Assembly (NCBI GenBank): GCA_020052095.1
Contig: JAGVPT010000164.1
Coordinates: 1-49,967 of the forward strand
DNA length: 49,967 nt
Source: Bacteroidota bacterium
GTDB taxonomy: Bacteria > Bacteroidota > Ignavibacteria > UBA10030 > UBA8401
Direction: 5' to 3'
Below the pieces are notes generated by a model. It did no database searches. It was not told where the DNA came from and was given only the letters and a program-made list of their open reading frames with translations. Positions 32,851 through 40,295 of this stretch are shown here, in pieces. How positions within the stretch are numbered: position 1 is the first letter of the stretch; each line of letters opens with the position of its first letter. Both the position numbers and the translations under genes were made by a program.

Positions 32851-33439
32851 CGGTAGTGAACAGTTCTTTAAGTGTCTTCCAATTTTGAACGAGATAAATA
32901 ATCCCGGATCCGGCCGTGAACACCGTCGCGGTCAACATGAGCCCGAACATAATATTTTTCGGCGCGACAATTTCAATCCAATACCCAAACGAAGAATAGA
33001 GAGACGGAGAGCTTCGGACGACGTACGCGACGAGAAAAAGATAGATGACGACAAGCTGAACAAATGTTTTTGTCTTGGCAAACCTGATCGTCTCAACAGG
33101 CTTATTTTTATAGACCGAGTACGATCGGAGCAAGGTGATGAAGAAATCCCTAACGACGATCACCCAAACCATCCACGCATCAGCATAGCCTATCACGCTG
33201 AATGAAATGAAAGCCGCAGAGGTCAAAACTTTGTCGGCAAGGGGATCAAGAAATTTTCCCCAATGCGTTACGTAGCCCCACTGGCGAGCGACCCATCCGT
33301 CGTACCAATCGGTAACTGCTGCAAGGCAATAAACCAGCAGTGCAAGTTCTTTGTTCGAGGGGGAGTCCGAGAACAAGAGGAGCACGAAGACCGGTGTTAA
33401 TATGATTCGCAGCAGTGTAAGTTGATTCGGGGGAGACAT
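32816..33439 (-). CDS. pgsA: CDP-diacylglycerol-glycerol-3-phosphate 3-phosphatidyltransferase
   Basis: The committed step of phosphatidylglycerol synthesis, in the inner membrane. The CDP-alcohol phosphotransferase motif DWYDGWVARQWGYVTHWGKF followed by LDPLADK is complete (D-G-x2-A-R-x8-G-x3-D-x3-D). 207 residues with about five helices. First gene of the pgsA-pgpA-cinA-thpR series; its stop lies inside pgpA. About 150 bp of leader separate it from rpmB. Confidence 0.95.
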   Translation of the reverse strand: MSPPNQLTLLRIILTPVFVLLLFSDSPSNKELALLVYCLAAVTDWYDGWVARQWGYVTHWGKFLDPLADKVLTSAAFISFSVIGYADAWMVWVIVVRDFFITLLRSYSVYKNKPVETIRFAKTKTFVQLVVIYLFLVAYVVRSSPSLYSSFGYWIEIVAPKNIMFGLMLTATVFTAGSGIIYLVQNWKTLKELFTTDARTVETEQSN

Positions 33440-33547
33440 TTGTGGTCACCTTCTCTCCAAGAATCTACGGAATTGTATTTAGAAATGAAAGCGAGGGGAG
33501 AGGACGAAGAGATTAAATCATGTTAATGAATGTCTTTCGGGAAACAA

Positions 33548-33574
33548 AAAAGGTCACCTGAACGATGACCTTTT
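33548..33574 (-). terminator. Terminator after rpmB
   Basis: AAAAGGTCA (33548-33556) and TGACCTTTT (33566-33574) form a 9-bp stem with a 9-nt loop. On the minus strand it is followed by more T residues (33546-33547 and upstream A-run on plus). It lies 22 bp after the rpmB stop. Confidence 0.75.
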
Positions 33575-33596
33575 CTAGGTATTCATTGAGCGGGGA

Positions 33597-33788
33597 TCAG
33601 ACGGCTTTCTGGATTTTTCCCGCCTTCAAGCAGGAGGCACAAACCTTGACGCGCCTGACTGAGCCGTTCACCACAGCTCGCACTTGTTGCAAGTTAGGGA
33701 GCCATCGCCGGGGCGACCGGTTATTCGCGTGGCTTACATTGTTGCCCGCGATCGGCTTTTTACCGCAAATTTCACATGCTTTTGCCAT
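33597..33788 (-). CDS. rpmB: 50S ribosomal protein L28
   Basis: L28 of 63 residues. MAKACEICGKKPIAGNNVSHANNRSPRRW is the canonical opening, with CxxC and a second pair CASC (zinc-binding C+ form). It is a single-gene unit with its own promoter (33831-33859) and terminator (33548-33574). Confidence 0.97.
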   Translation of the reverse strand: MAKACEICGKKPIAGNNVSHANNRSPRRWLPNLQQVRAVVNGSVRRVKVCASCLKAGKIQKAV

Positions 33789-33830
33789 TATGATCTACAA
33801 TTCCTTTCGTTCTCTAAACTGTTCTGAATA

Positions 33831-33859
33831 AATATAAAAATATTTCCGGTGTTTTGCAA
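33831..33859 (-). promoter_or_regulatory. Promoter of rpmB
   Basis: Minus strand TTGCAA (33854-33859) and TATATT (33831-33836) with a 17-bp spacer, about 43 bp before the rpmB start. The -10 continues as TATATTTA, one base from the TAnnTTTG form seen upstream of prs. Confidence 0.55.
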
Positions 33860-34106
33860 TACTTTTTTGAGAATAGTTTTGCCCCGATGGTGTCCCTCTA
33901 CGCCGACTGGTTTGGGGGCTCCCGTTGAACTGTGATGCCAGGGCATTCACAATTTTTGTTTAGAATTAGGTATGTGGAAGATGTTCCACACCATCGGCTT
34001 GTTATTCACGGCGCTTTTCAATATTTTCGGTGACGGAGAACGCAACTTTCTCTCAATTATCACGAAGAATAGTAGGCATTGATCGAATTCCGATAACAAT
34101 CCTATT
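33860..34106. other. Intergenic region between divergent rpmB and the PP2C phosphatase gene
   Basis: It contains a perfect 7-bp hairpin, TGTGGAA (33973-33979), loop GATG, TTCCACA (33984-33990), which could be an operator. No ORF or RNA gene is apparent. No clear -35/-10 pair for the plus-strand gene at 34107 was found. Confidence 0.45.
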
Positions 34107-36200
34107 ATGAAGTTCAGAAAACTCCTTACGCTGACCGGTTCCGTTCTTCTCTTCGCGGCGGTGTTCATCATCGATGCGACGATGAAGAGTCTCGACAGCG
34201 ATCTGGGGAATTTTTTCTATGTACGGGGAGCATTGATCATCCTCGCCTTCATCCTCACGTCGTTCTACATCGAAGCGGACAGAAGAGAACGCCAGCCGAC
34301 GATGATTCAGCGTATCGGCCGCGTTGCCGCATGGGCCGGATTGTTCGTTAGCTTGTCAATTATCGTGAGTCTGTTGCGGTTCAATGAATTCGAGACGCGG
34401 GCATTCAGACTCTTTCCCCGCGATTACATCACGATTCTTTTTTCCTCAGTTCTCAGCATAGCCGCAGGGGCATTCGCGGCGATTACGGTCCTCAACATCA
34501 AGGACATGCTTCTCTATAAACGGAAAAAGGGGACGCAACGCAATTTTTGGATTTTGCTGATTTTCTTTTTCCTTGCATCTGCCACAACCCTGAACCTTCG
34601 CCCGCTCGAACCGTCTGTCTACACGACCGTATTTTTTGTCCTCTCCGTTGCGATGATAATTATTAATTCCTTCCGACTATCGTGGATAGCGTACTTATCG
34701 CGGAGGGAGAAAATATATGCAATGCTCTACGCATTGCTTGCGTTTTTCGCATTCATGGCGATCAATATCCTCCTCTCCATCTCCGACAGGCCGTTTTTAG
34801 CAAAAGCGCTTCTCTATTTTAGTTACCCGTTGCACACATTTGTGCAATTGACCTCGCTCTTCGGTGCAGTGTATTTTGGAATGTCATTTATCAGCACGTT
34901 GTTTCATTTACCGACGGCGGAGGCCTTCGACAGGAAGCAGACAGAACTTAGCTCATTGCATAACCTCAGTCGGCTGATTACGCAAGTATTCGACCTCAAC
35001 GAGCTGGCGGAAACCGTGACGAAGATGACTTTCGAAGTATGTGAAGCATCGAGTTCGTGGCTGGAGGTGTTCCCTAACGACACAGGCGAGAAATCGGCGG
35101 GTCGCGCAGACGGCATCGTGTCCTACAGAAATATTTCACCGGAAGATATCCAGACGATCCTATTTGGAGACACAAATTCTATCCGATCACTCGTCTTTTC
35201 GTCGAAGAGGGTTCTTTTGATAGACGATGTGAGCACCGATCGGCGCACGAAGTACATCTCCAAACTTAAGAAGGTCGGATCCTTGTTGGTTGTTCCCCTG
35301 GTTTCTCATCAGAATTTAATCGGCATACTCTATGCCACGAAGCAGATGGATTTCGGATTCGACCAGGATGATATCGACGTCCTGTCGGGTTTCGCCGATC
35401 AGGTCACGATTGCGATTGAGAACGCGACGCTGATTAAGAAGTCGCTGGAGAAAGAACGTTTGCAGCGTGAGCTGCTTCTAGCCCAAGAAATGCAAAAGCG
35501 ACTTCTTCCGCAGACTCTTCCGACATTCTCCACATTGGAAATGCGCGCCGTCTCGGCGCCTGCGCTTGAGGTCGGGGGCGACTATTATGACATCGCGCTT
35601 CTGGATGAACACCGCGTCGGCATCGTGATCGGCGACGTTTCCGGCAAAGGTGTCGGAGCGGCGTTTTACATGGCAGAGATGAAAGGCATTTTCCAATCAC
35701 TCAGCAAAATTCACGCGTCGCCCAAACAGTTTCTCGTCAAAGCGAACGAGTCCCTTCTCTCGAGCCTTGACAAGCGATCCTTTATTAGTTTAATTTACGC
35801 CGTATTGGATGTGGTGACAGGCGACCTGGTGGTGTCCCGGGCGGGCCATTGCCCGATGTTGTATGCAACTTCTTCTTCGATTAAGTACATTACTCCAACG
35901 GGCATGGGACTCGGGCTAAGCGGCGGAAAATTGTTCGAAGACTCACTTGAGGAAAAAAGAATTGTGATGAAGGAAGGCGACATTTGCGTTTTCTACACTG
36001 ACGGCGTTACAGAGTCGCGCTCGGCTTCGGGAGAAGAGTTTGGCTACGAGAGGCTGATGAAAGTGGTGGAAGAGAAACGTTTGTCTTCCGCCGAGGAAAT
36101 AAAGGAAGAAATCATCCAGCGCGTTTGGAGTTATACCGACGCGCAAGGATACGACGACGATCTCACCGTGTTTGTGGTGAAGTGGATTGGTGCGCATTGA
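34107..36200 (+). CDS. Membrane-bound GAF-PP2C (SpoIIE/RsbU-type) serine phosphatase
   Basis: 697 residues. The N-terminal 270 residues hold about seven or eight hydrophobic helices. A coiled linker (EAFDRKQTELSSLHNLSRLITQVFDL) leads to a GAF domain (about 285-445), then a SpoIIE-type PP2C domain (about 465-695). The metal-binding motifs are VGGDYYDIALLDEHRVGIVIGDVSGKG, FYTDGVTESR and YDDDLTVFVVKW. Such proteins dephosphorylate a STAS anti-anti-sigma factor in response to a membrane or ligand signal. The next gene, 45 bp downstream, encodes a STAS protein, its likely substrate. No Shine-Dalgarno is obvious before ATG. Confidence 0.92.
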   Translation: MKFRKLLTLTGSVLLFAAVFIIDATMKSLDSDLGNFFYVRGALIILAFILTSFYIEADRRERQPTMIQRIGRVAAWAGLFVSLSIIVSLLRFNEFETRAFRLFPRDYITILFSSVLSIAAGAFAAITVLNIKDMLLYKRKKGTQRNFWILLIFFFLASATTLNLRPLEPSVYTTVFFVLSVAMIIINSFRLSWIAYLSRREKIYAMLYALLAFFAFMAINILLSISDRPFLAKALLYFSYPLHTFVQLTSLFGAVYFGMSFISTLFHLPTAEAFDRKQTELSSLHNLSRLITQVFDLNELAETVTKMTFEVCEASSSWLEVFPNDTGEKSAGRADGIVSYRNISPEDIQTILFGDTNSIRSLVFSSKRVLLIDDVSTDRRTKYISKLKKVGSLLVVPLVSHQNLIGILYATKQMDFGFDQDDIDVLSGFADQVTIAIENATLIKKSLEKERLQRELLLAQEMQKRLLPQTLPTFSTLEMRAVSAPALEVGGDYYDIALLDEHRVGIVIGDVSGKGVGAAFYMAEMKGIFQSLSKIHASPKQFLVKANESLLSSLDKRSFISLIYAVLDVVTGDLVVSRAGHCPMLYATSSSIKYITPTGMGLGLSGGKLFEDSLEEKRIVMKEGDICVFYTDGVTESRSASGEEFGYERLMKVVEEKRLSSAEEIKEEIIQRVWSYTDAQGYDDDLTVFVVKWIGAH

Positions 36201-36245
36201 CGGTGGGAAGCAGGGTTTTCAACTACAATTCTGAGGAGAGTTACA

Positions 36246-36611
36246 ATGAATGAATTCAAGATATCATTTAGGGAGAGCGGCAAAATCCATGTGATGGAGC
36301 TGAAAGGGTATTTGGACGCGCACACCGCTCCCAACCTTGAAGAAGCATTTCAGAAGCTCGTGAACGCGAAGAAGTTCAATATCCTCGTCAACTGTAAAGA
36401 CCTCGCGTACATTTCCAGCGCCGGTCTCGGTGTTTTCATGGCATTTATCGAGGATATACGAACGAGCGGCGGCGATATCAAAATGTCGAACATGACTCCT
36501 AAGGTTTACAATATTTTTGACCTTCTCGGTTTTCCGATGCTGTACGAAATCTTCAGCGATGAGCATGAGGCGGTGAAGAAGTTCGATGCCAAAAAACAAT
36601 CGAGCAAGTGA
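36246..36611 (+). CDS. STAS-domain anti-sigma-factor antagonist (SpoIIAA/RsbV type)
   Basis: 121 residues. The phosphorylatable serine is in YISSAGLGVFMAF (Ser57 or Ser58), as in SpoIIAA. The preceding strand MELKGYLDAHTAPNLEEAF and the GGDIKMSNMTPKVYNIFDLLGF part are typical. In partner switching the unphosphorylated form captures the kinase. GAGGAG precedes ATG. It is between the phosphatase and the HATPase kinase, the expected operon order. Confidence 0.94.
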   Translation: MNEFKISFRESGKIHVMELKGYLDAHTAPNLEEAFQKLVNAKKFNILVNCKDLAYISSAGLGVFMAFIEDIRTSGGDIKMSNMTPKVYNIFDLLGFPMLYEIFSDEHEAVKKFDAKKQSSK

Positions 36612-36650
36612 GGGCGCCATGAACCGTATGGGAATAAGGAGATCGGGGCG

Positions 36651-37088
36651 TTGACGAACCGAAGTAAACAGAAAACAACCACACTGAACCTGCGCATTCC
36701 GAGCCAGACTGAAAAACTGAGTCTGGCGCGTGAATTTGTCGCGGACGCCGCGAAAGTGTTCGGCTTCGAAGAGGACGACGTGCACAACATCGCGCTTGCA
36801 GTGGACGAAGCATGCACGAACATCATCAAGCATGCGTACAATTATGCCACGGATAAGGAGATTGAAATCGTCGTCTCGATGAACAGCCCTGAATTTGAAA
36901 TCTTGATCGAAGACAAAGGAAAACATTTCAATCCGCAGGGCGTCGTCATGCCGGAAATGAAGGAGTATCTATCACACTACAAAAAGGGGGGTCTCGGAAT
37001 GTATCTGATGAAGAAACTGGTGGACAAAGTCGAGTATTCTATCCAGCCCAGAAAAAATGTTGTGCGTCTTATTAAATACCTCCATTAG
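36651..37088 (+). CDS. HATPase-domain anti-sigma factor/serine kinase (RsbW/SpoIIAB type)
   Basis: 145 residues of a GHKL ATPase. The N-box is HNIALAVDEACTNIIKHAY, G1 is IEDKGKHFNP, and G2 is KKGGLGMYLMKKLVDKV. It would phosphorylate the STAS partner and, in classic systems, bind a sigma factor. The start is TTG 36651, supported by AAGGAG at 36636-36641; no in-frame ATG is close. There is no sigma-factor gene nearby, so its second partner, if any, is encoded elsewhere. Confidence 0.92.
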   Translation: MTNRSKQKTTTLNLRIPSQTEKLSLAREFVADAAKVFGFEEDDVHNIALAVDEACTNIIKHAYNYATDKEIEIVVSMNSPEFEILIEDKGKHFNPQGVVMPEMKEYLSHYKKGGLGMYLMKKLVDKVEYSIQPRKNVVRLIKYLH

Positions 37089-37303
37089 CTCACGCATATT
37101 TCGACGCGCTTCGCCCCCTTGGGGCGACTGATACCGGGGGAGCCGGAGCACATCCGCCAAAGCCGGAGAACGCATCTGCGCCGGTCCGAAGGACCCCCCC
37201 GGGGAGGCGTATGAGCTCAACGAGTCGTCTACGGGCCGATAGACCCGTGGGGAGTCGTCGACCTGGGGTTAGAGAAGGCTCGCTGTCGAACGCACCACCG
37301 TGA
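37089..37303. other. GC-rich structured intergenic region before the second PP2C gene
   Basis: This 215-bp gap is much GC-richer than the flanking genes. TCGCCCC (37111-37117) and GGGGCGA (37121-37127) form a 7-bp hairpin. CCGGTCCGAAGGACC lies at about 37181 and ACGGG/CCCGT arms around 37231-37247. GAGTCGTC occurs twice (about 37223 and 37252). This could be a structured 5' leader or a dispersed repeat. No ORF is supported. Confidence 0.45.
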
Positions 37304-39055
37304 ATGCACAAAGGCACGTGTATCGTGAATCGCTCTCGCTCTTCTACGAAAATCAACCACCTTGCAGATGTCACCCCGCTGTTTGAATTCAGTCGTGTTG
37401 TAAATTCTTCCCTCGACGTAAAATTCATTCTCGGGACCGTTTTGTTAACACTGATGGGGAAGCTCCTGCTTTCAAAAAGCGTTGTGCTTCTTAAGTCGAG
37501 AGACAAGCACTTTCGCATCGAGAATTCCAAAGGGATTCCCGCCGGGCTGGCCTCTGAGGAGATGTTCTTGCCTCGTGTTCCCAAGAAAAGTTTTGCTCTT
37601 TCGAACGGACGGACAACACCCACCACGCAGCTTTTTAAAAGCGGCATAGTACAGATGTTTCCGATCGTCTCGCACGATGTTGTCCTCGGTTTTTTTGGGA
37701 TTGGGAGACGCGCCGGCGACCGCAAACTTTCCGTAACGGAGAAAGCGTTTGTAGAAGCAATCATCAGCATTTCTGCCGCAGCAATTGAAAAAGGAATAGC
37801 GTTCCACGAAATAAAAAACGTCAACCGGGCGCTGGATGAAAAAGTCCAGGAGTTGAGGACATTGTTTGAATTGAGCAAAGAATTCAATTCAATTTTCGAC
37901 AGGGAAAAACTCCTCAAACTTTTCACGTTTACGTTAATGGGACAAGTTGGTGCGAGCCGGTATGCTGTCTGTCTTCGTGACGGGGAGACAGTCTCGTCGC
38001 GGGTGGACACGAAGAGTCTCGCGGAGTTTAAAAATGTGATGTTCGAGAACATCTCCTCGCCCATTCTGGTTTCCGACTTTCAACGGAAGAAAATATTGAT
38101 CTCGCTTCGCGAACGTTGCGCCTCTCAGGGGATTGTCGCACTCATTCCGCTTCAGGTGCAGAACGAGGTGCGTGGAATGCTTTGTCTTGGCGATCGTCTC
38201 CGGGGCGGCGTCTACTCGATGGCTGATTTGGAATTCATCTACAGCCTCGGCAATCTCGCCATCATTTCGTTGGAAAACACCCGTCTCTTCTATGAGACGG
38301 TGGAAAAGCAGAGGATGGAAAATGAGTTGAACATCGCCCGTGAGATACAAAAAGGACTGCTCCCGCGTTCTCTGCCTGTGATCAAGGGGCTGGACGTGGC
38401 CGTGCTAAACATTTCGTCTAAACAAGTAGGCGGAGACTACTACGATGTGATAGCGCTCGAGAATGGAAATTATGCGATTGCCATCGGCGACGTTTCAGGA
38501 AAGGGGACGCCGGCATCGCTGTTGATGGCAAACGTCCAGGCAACAATTCGTACTCTTGTTCATTTCAATCTCCCATTGTCTGAGATGACGATGCGGGTCA
38601 ATCATCTTATTTGTGAAAACACCGGCAACGACAAGTTCATAACTTTTTTCTGGGGAATTCTTGATCCAAGGACGAGGGTCTTTCGCTACGTGAATGCGGG
38701 ACACAATCACCCCTTTGTCGTGAGATCCACCGGTTCAATTGAGCGCCTCAAAGAAGGCGGGATTATTCTTGGTGTAATGAAGGCAGCAGCGCCGTATCAC
38801 GAAGGGAGCATTCAACTATCGAGCGGCGATGTTGTGGTGATGTTTACAGACGGGATTAGCGAAGCGATGAACAAGGAAGGAGTTGATTATACCGAGGAAC
38901 GCGTGGAGCAATTTCTGCGCAACCTTGCCCCTTCGTCAGCTCAAGGGATACTCGAGAACATCCAAAATGAAATTGCGCGCTATACGTCCGGTGCGCCCCA
39001 GTCTGACGACATAACGCTTGTGGTGATGAAATGCGTTGTTATCAATGAACGATGA
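37304..39055 (+). CDS. Cytoplasmic GAF-GAF-PP2C (SpoIIE/RsbU-type) serine phosphatase
   Basis: 583 residues without transmembrane helices. Two GAF-like domains occupy about 25-165 and 185-335. A coiled-coil linker (ENTRLFYETVEKQRMENELNIAREIQKGLLP) leads to the PP2C domain (about 350-580), with VGGDYYDVIALENGNYAIAIGDVSGKG, MFTDGISEAM and QSDDITLVVMK. It is the second phosphatase of the cluster, so the STAS protein can be controlled by two inputs, one at the membrane and one soluble. The start at ATG 37304 is tentative; GTG 37325 is an alternative. Its last codons and stop lie in a heptamer repeat array. Confidence 0.9.
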   Translation: MHKGTCIVNRSRSSTKINHLADVTPLFEFSRVVNSSLDVKFILGTVLLTLMGKLLLSKSVVLLKSRDKHFRIENSKGIPAGLASEEMFLPRVPKKSFALSNGRTTPTTQLFKSGIVQMFPIVSHDVVLGFFGIGRRAGDRKLSVTEKAFVEAIISISAAAIEKGIAFHEIKNVNRALDEKVQELRTLFELSKEFNSIFDREKLLKLFTFTLMGQVGASRYAVCLRDGETVSSRVDTKSLAEFKNVMFENISSPILVSDFQRKKILISLRERCASQGIVALIPLQVQNEVRGMLCLGDRLRGGVYSMADLEFIYSLGNLAIISLENTRLFYETVEKQRMENELNIAREIQKGLLPRSLPVIKGLDVAVLNISSKQVGGDYYDVIALENGNYAIAIGDVSGKGTPASLLMANVQATIRTLVHFNLPLSEMTMRVNHLICENTGNDKFITFFWGILDPRTRVFRYVNAGHNHPFVVRSTGSIERLKEGGIILGVMKAAAPYHEGSIQLSSGDVVVMFTDGISEAMNKEGVDYTEERVEQFLRNLAPSSAQGILENIQNEIARYTSGAPQSDDITLVVMKCVVINER

Positions 39056-39197
39056 ACAATGAGCAATGATCAATGACGCGAGCGCAAGTTTTATTCCTTT
39101 AAACCCTTTTCCCAATAATCAAAACCTGTAACTTATAACCTACCACCTCTCACCGCACACCTCCGCCATATCTCCATTCTCCGCTCCATTCCGCTCG
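39043..39197. repeat. Degenerate 7-bp tandem repeat arrays after the PP2C gene
   Basis: Two arrays. 39043-39077 is five units, CAATGAA CGATGAA then CAATGAG, CAATGAT, CAATGAC; it includes the stop codon of the phosphatase gene (39053-39055). 39121-39197 is eleven units of 7 with a recurrent ACCT end (AAAACCT, GTAACTT, ATAACCT, ACCACCT, CTCACCG, CACACCT ...). Units vary in sequence but the 7-bp period holds. No palindrome or spacer structure, so not CRISPR. Confidence 0.75.
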
Positions 39198-39285
39198 TTG
39201 CTTCTCCTTGCATTTTTTGTTAACTTCTGTTATTGAGGAAAAGGAACCACGATTTAGATCCCACTAAAAACTGCGCCGCCGGCGA

Positions 39286-40197
39286 ATGAAAACGTCGCAA
39301 TTCCCTTCTGTACGTATACCTTACCAGCGATTGCTTGGTTACCATGAAGGGTTTTTGAGAGAACTACGGAAGTGCAAGCCCGAGACACGCGGGACGTACG
39401 AACGTTCGCTGCGGGAGTTTTTCCGGTGGTATCCGTCGGACAAGAAATTTCAATTTCGCGTCGTCGACGTTGAGCGGTACAAGAATCATCTCACCAAGAA
39501 GAGAAAATTATCGCCGGTTTCTGTTTCAACGTACTTGACTGCCTTGCGGCGCTTCTGCGATTATTTGGTCGACATCAATGCACTCAAAGGGAACCCTGCG
39601 AAAGAGGTCAAGGGAAATAAAAGGCCGCAAGAGCACTCACGTGAAACAATTACGGCTCAGGATGTGCGTGCGATTTATCAGGCAATAGACAGGGTTGACG
39701 AGCGAGGCTTCCGGGATTTTGCGATAATAAAGGCGATGGTTGTCTGCGGGTTGTCTGAGATCGAATTAATCCGGGCCGACATCGGCGATTTGAAGACGAT
39801 TAGTTCATCAATGGTTTTTTACGTGCAAGGAAAAGGGAAAACGACGAAAGACACGGCCGTCATTTTCCCCAACGATGTGAAAGAAGCTTTCCAGGGCTAT
39901 CTCGCATTTCGGAATGAGGCCGACGGCGATGAACCATTGATCATGAGCGCTGGAAATCGAACTCGCGGAAAACGCATGACGACGCGCGGAATTCGTGAGC
40001 GTGTGAACTTGTACCTCGAAAAAGCCGGAGTGAAGAACGGAAAATCTCGACGCATCACGGCATTCTCCCTGCGTCACACCGCAGCAACGATGATGGCTGA
40101 TAACGGAGCGACTGTGGAAGAACTGCAATCTCGTTTTCGCATCGGTACTGCGAATACGGCGATGCTGTACATAAAGAAACTTAGCGATGATCAATGA
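39286..40197 (+). CDS. Xer-like tyrosine recombinase with altered active site
   Basis: 303 residues with an N-terminal SAM-like core-binding domain (about 12-105, GTYERSLREFFRWY, VSTYLTALRRFCDYLVD) and a C-terminal tyrosine-recombinase domain. The tyrosine is present (Tyr295 in MLYIKK), as is the second arginine (Arg263 in SLRHTAATM). Three other canonical residues are changed. The first arginine of GLR is Ser157 (CGLSEIEL), the His of HxLR is Phe260, and the LGH histidine nine residues before Tyr is Ile286. It may be a chromosomal XerC/D relative with divergent chemistry, or a recombinase that now only binds DNA. It sits alone between two heptamer arrays, upstream of leuS. The last codons are inside one of these arrays. 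Confidence 0.85.
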   Translation: MKTSQFPSVRIPYQRLLGYHEGFLRELRKCKPETRGTYERSLREFFRWYPSDKKFQFRVVDVERYKNHLTKKRKLSPVSVSTYLTALRRFCDYLVDINALKGNPAKEVKGNKRPQEHSRETITAQDVRAIYQAIDRVDERGFRDFAIIKAMVVCGLSEIELIRADIGDLKTISSSMVFYVQGKGKTTKDTAVIFPNDVKEAFQGYLAFRNEADGDEPLIMSAGNRTRGKRMTTRGIRERVNLYLEKAGVKNGKSRRITAFSLRHTAATMMADNGATVEELQSRFRIGTANTAMLYIKKLSDDQ

Positions 40198-40282
40198 CCT
40201 CGGACTTTGGACTAAGGACTCAGGACTAAGAACCAAGAACTAAGAACCCCGAACCACGAATCACGAACCAAGAACCAATACT
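40185..40282. repeat. Degenerate 7-bp tandem repeat array between the recombinase and leuS
   Basis: Fourteen consecutive 7-mers: CGATGAT, CAATGAC, CTCGGAC, TTTGGAC, TAAGGAC, TCAGGAC, TAAGAAC, CAAGAAC, TAAGAAC, CCCGAAC, CACGAAT, CACGAAC, CAAGAAC, CAATACT. A G-[A/G]-A-C end recurs in every unit from the third to the thirteenth except one. The recombinase stop codon (40195-40197) lies in the second unit. The first two units match the array at 39050-39077. Confidence 0.85.
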
Positions 40283-40295
40283 TACCCTCGAAAGA

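Noticed and set aside
22332-33439. recA-side genes as part of a defence island
   Set aside because: recA, recX, cinA, pgsA and pgpA are core genes in a common order; no nuclease-helicase or toxin set is present.
36264-36926. 220-residue antisense frame across the STAS and HATPase genes
   Set aside because: It spans two well-supported plus-strand genes and their gap; composition is that of an antisense shadow.
37090-38064. 324-residue open frame on the minus strand
   Set aside because: It lies antisense to the leader and GAF region of the second PP2C phosphatase, has no recognisable domain, and its C-terminus comes from the GC-rich leader. Shadow of the real gene.
39286-40197. The recombinase as integrase of the 3.4-kb insert at thpR
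   Set aside because: It is 9 kb away, outside the direct repeats, and its active site is depleted; nothing links it to the insert.
39043-40282. Possible CRISPR arrays
   Set aside because: The units are 7 bp with no spacers, and no cas genes are in the window.
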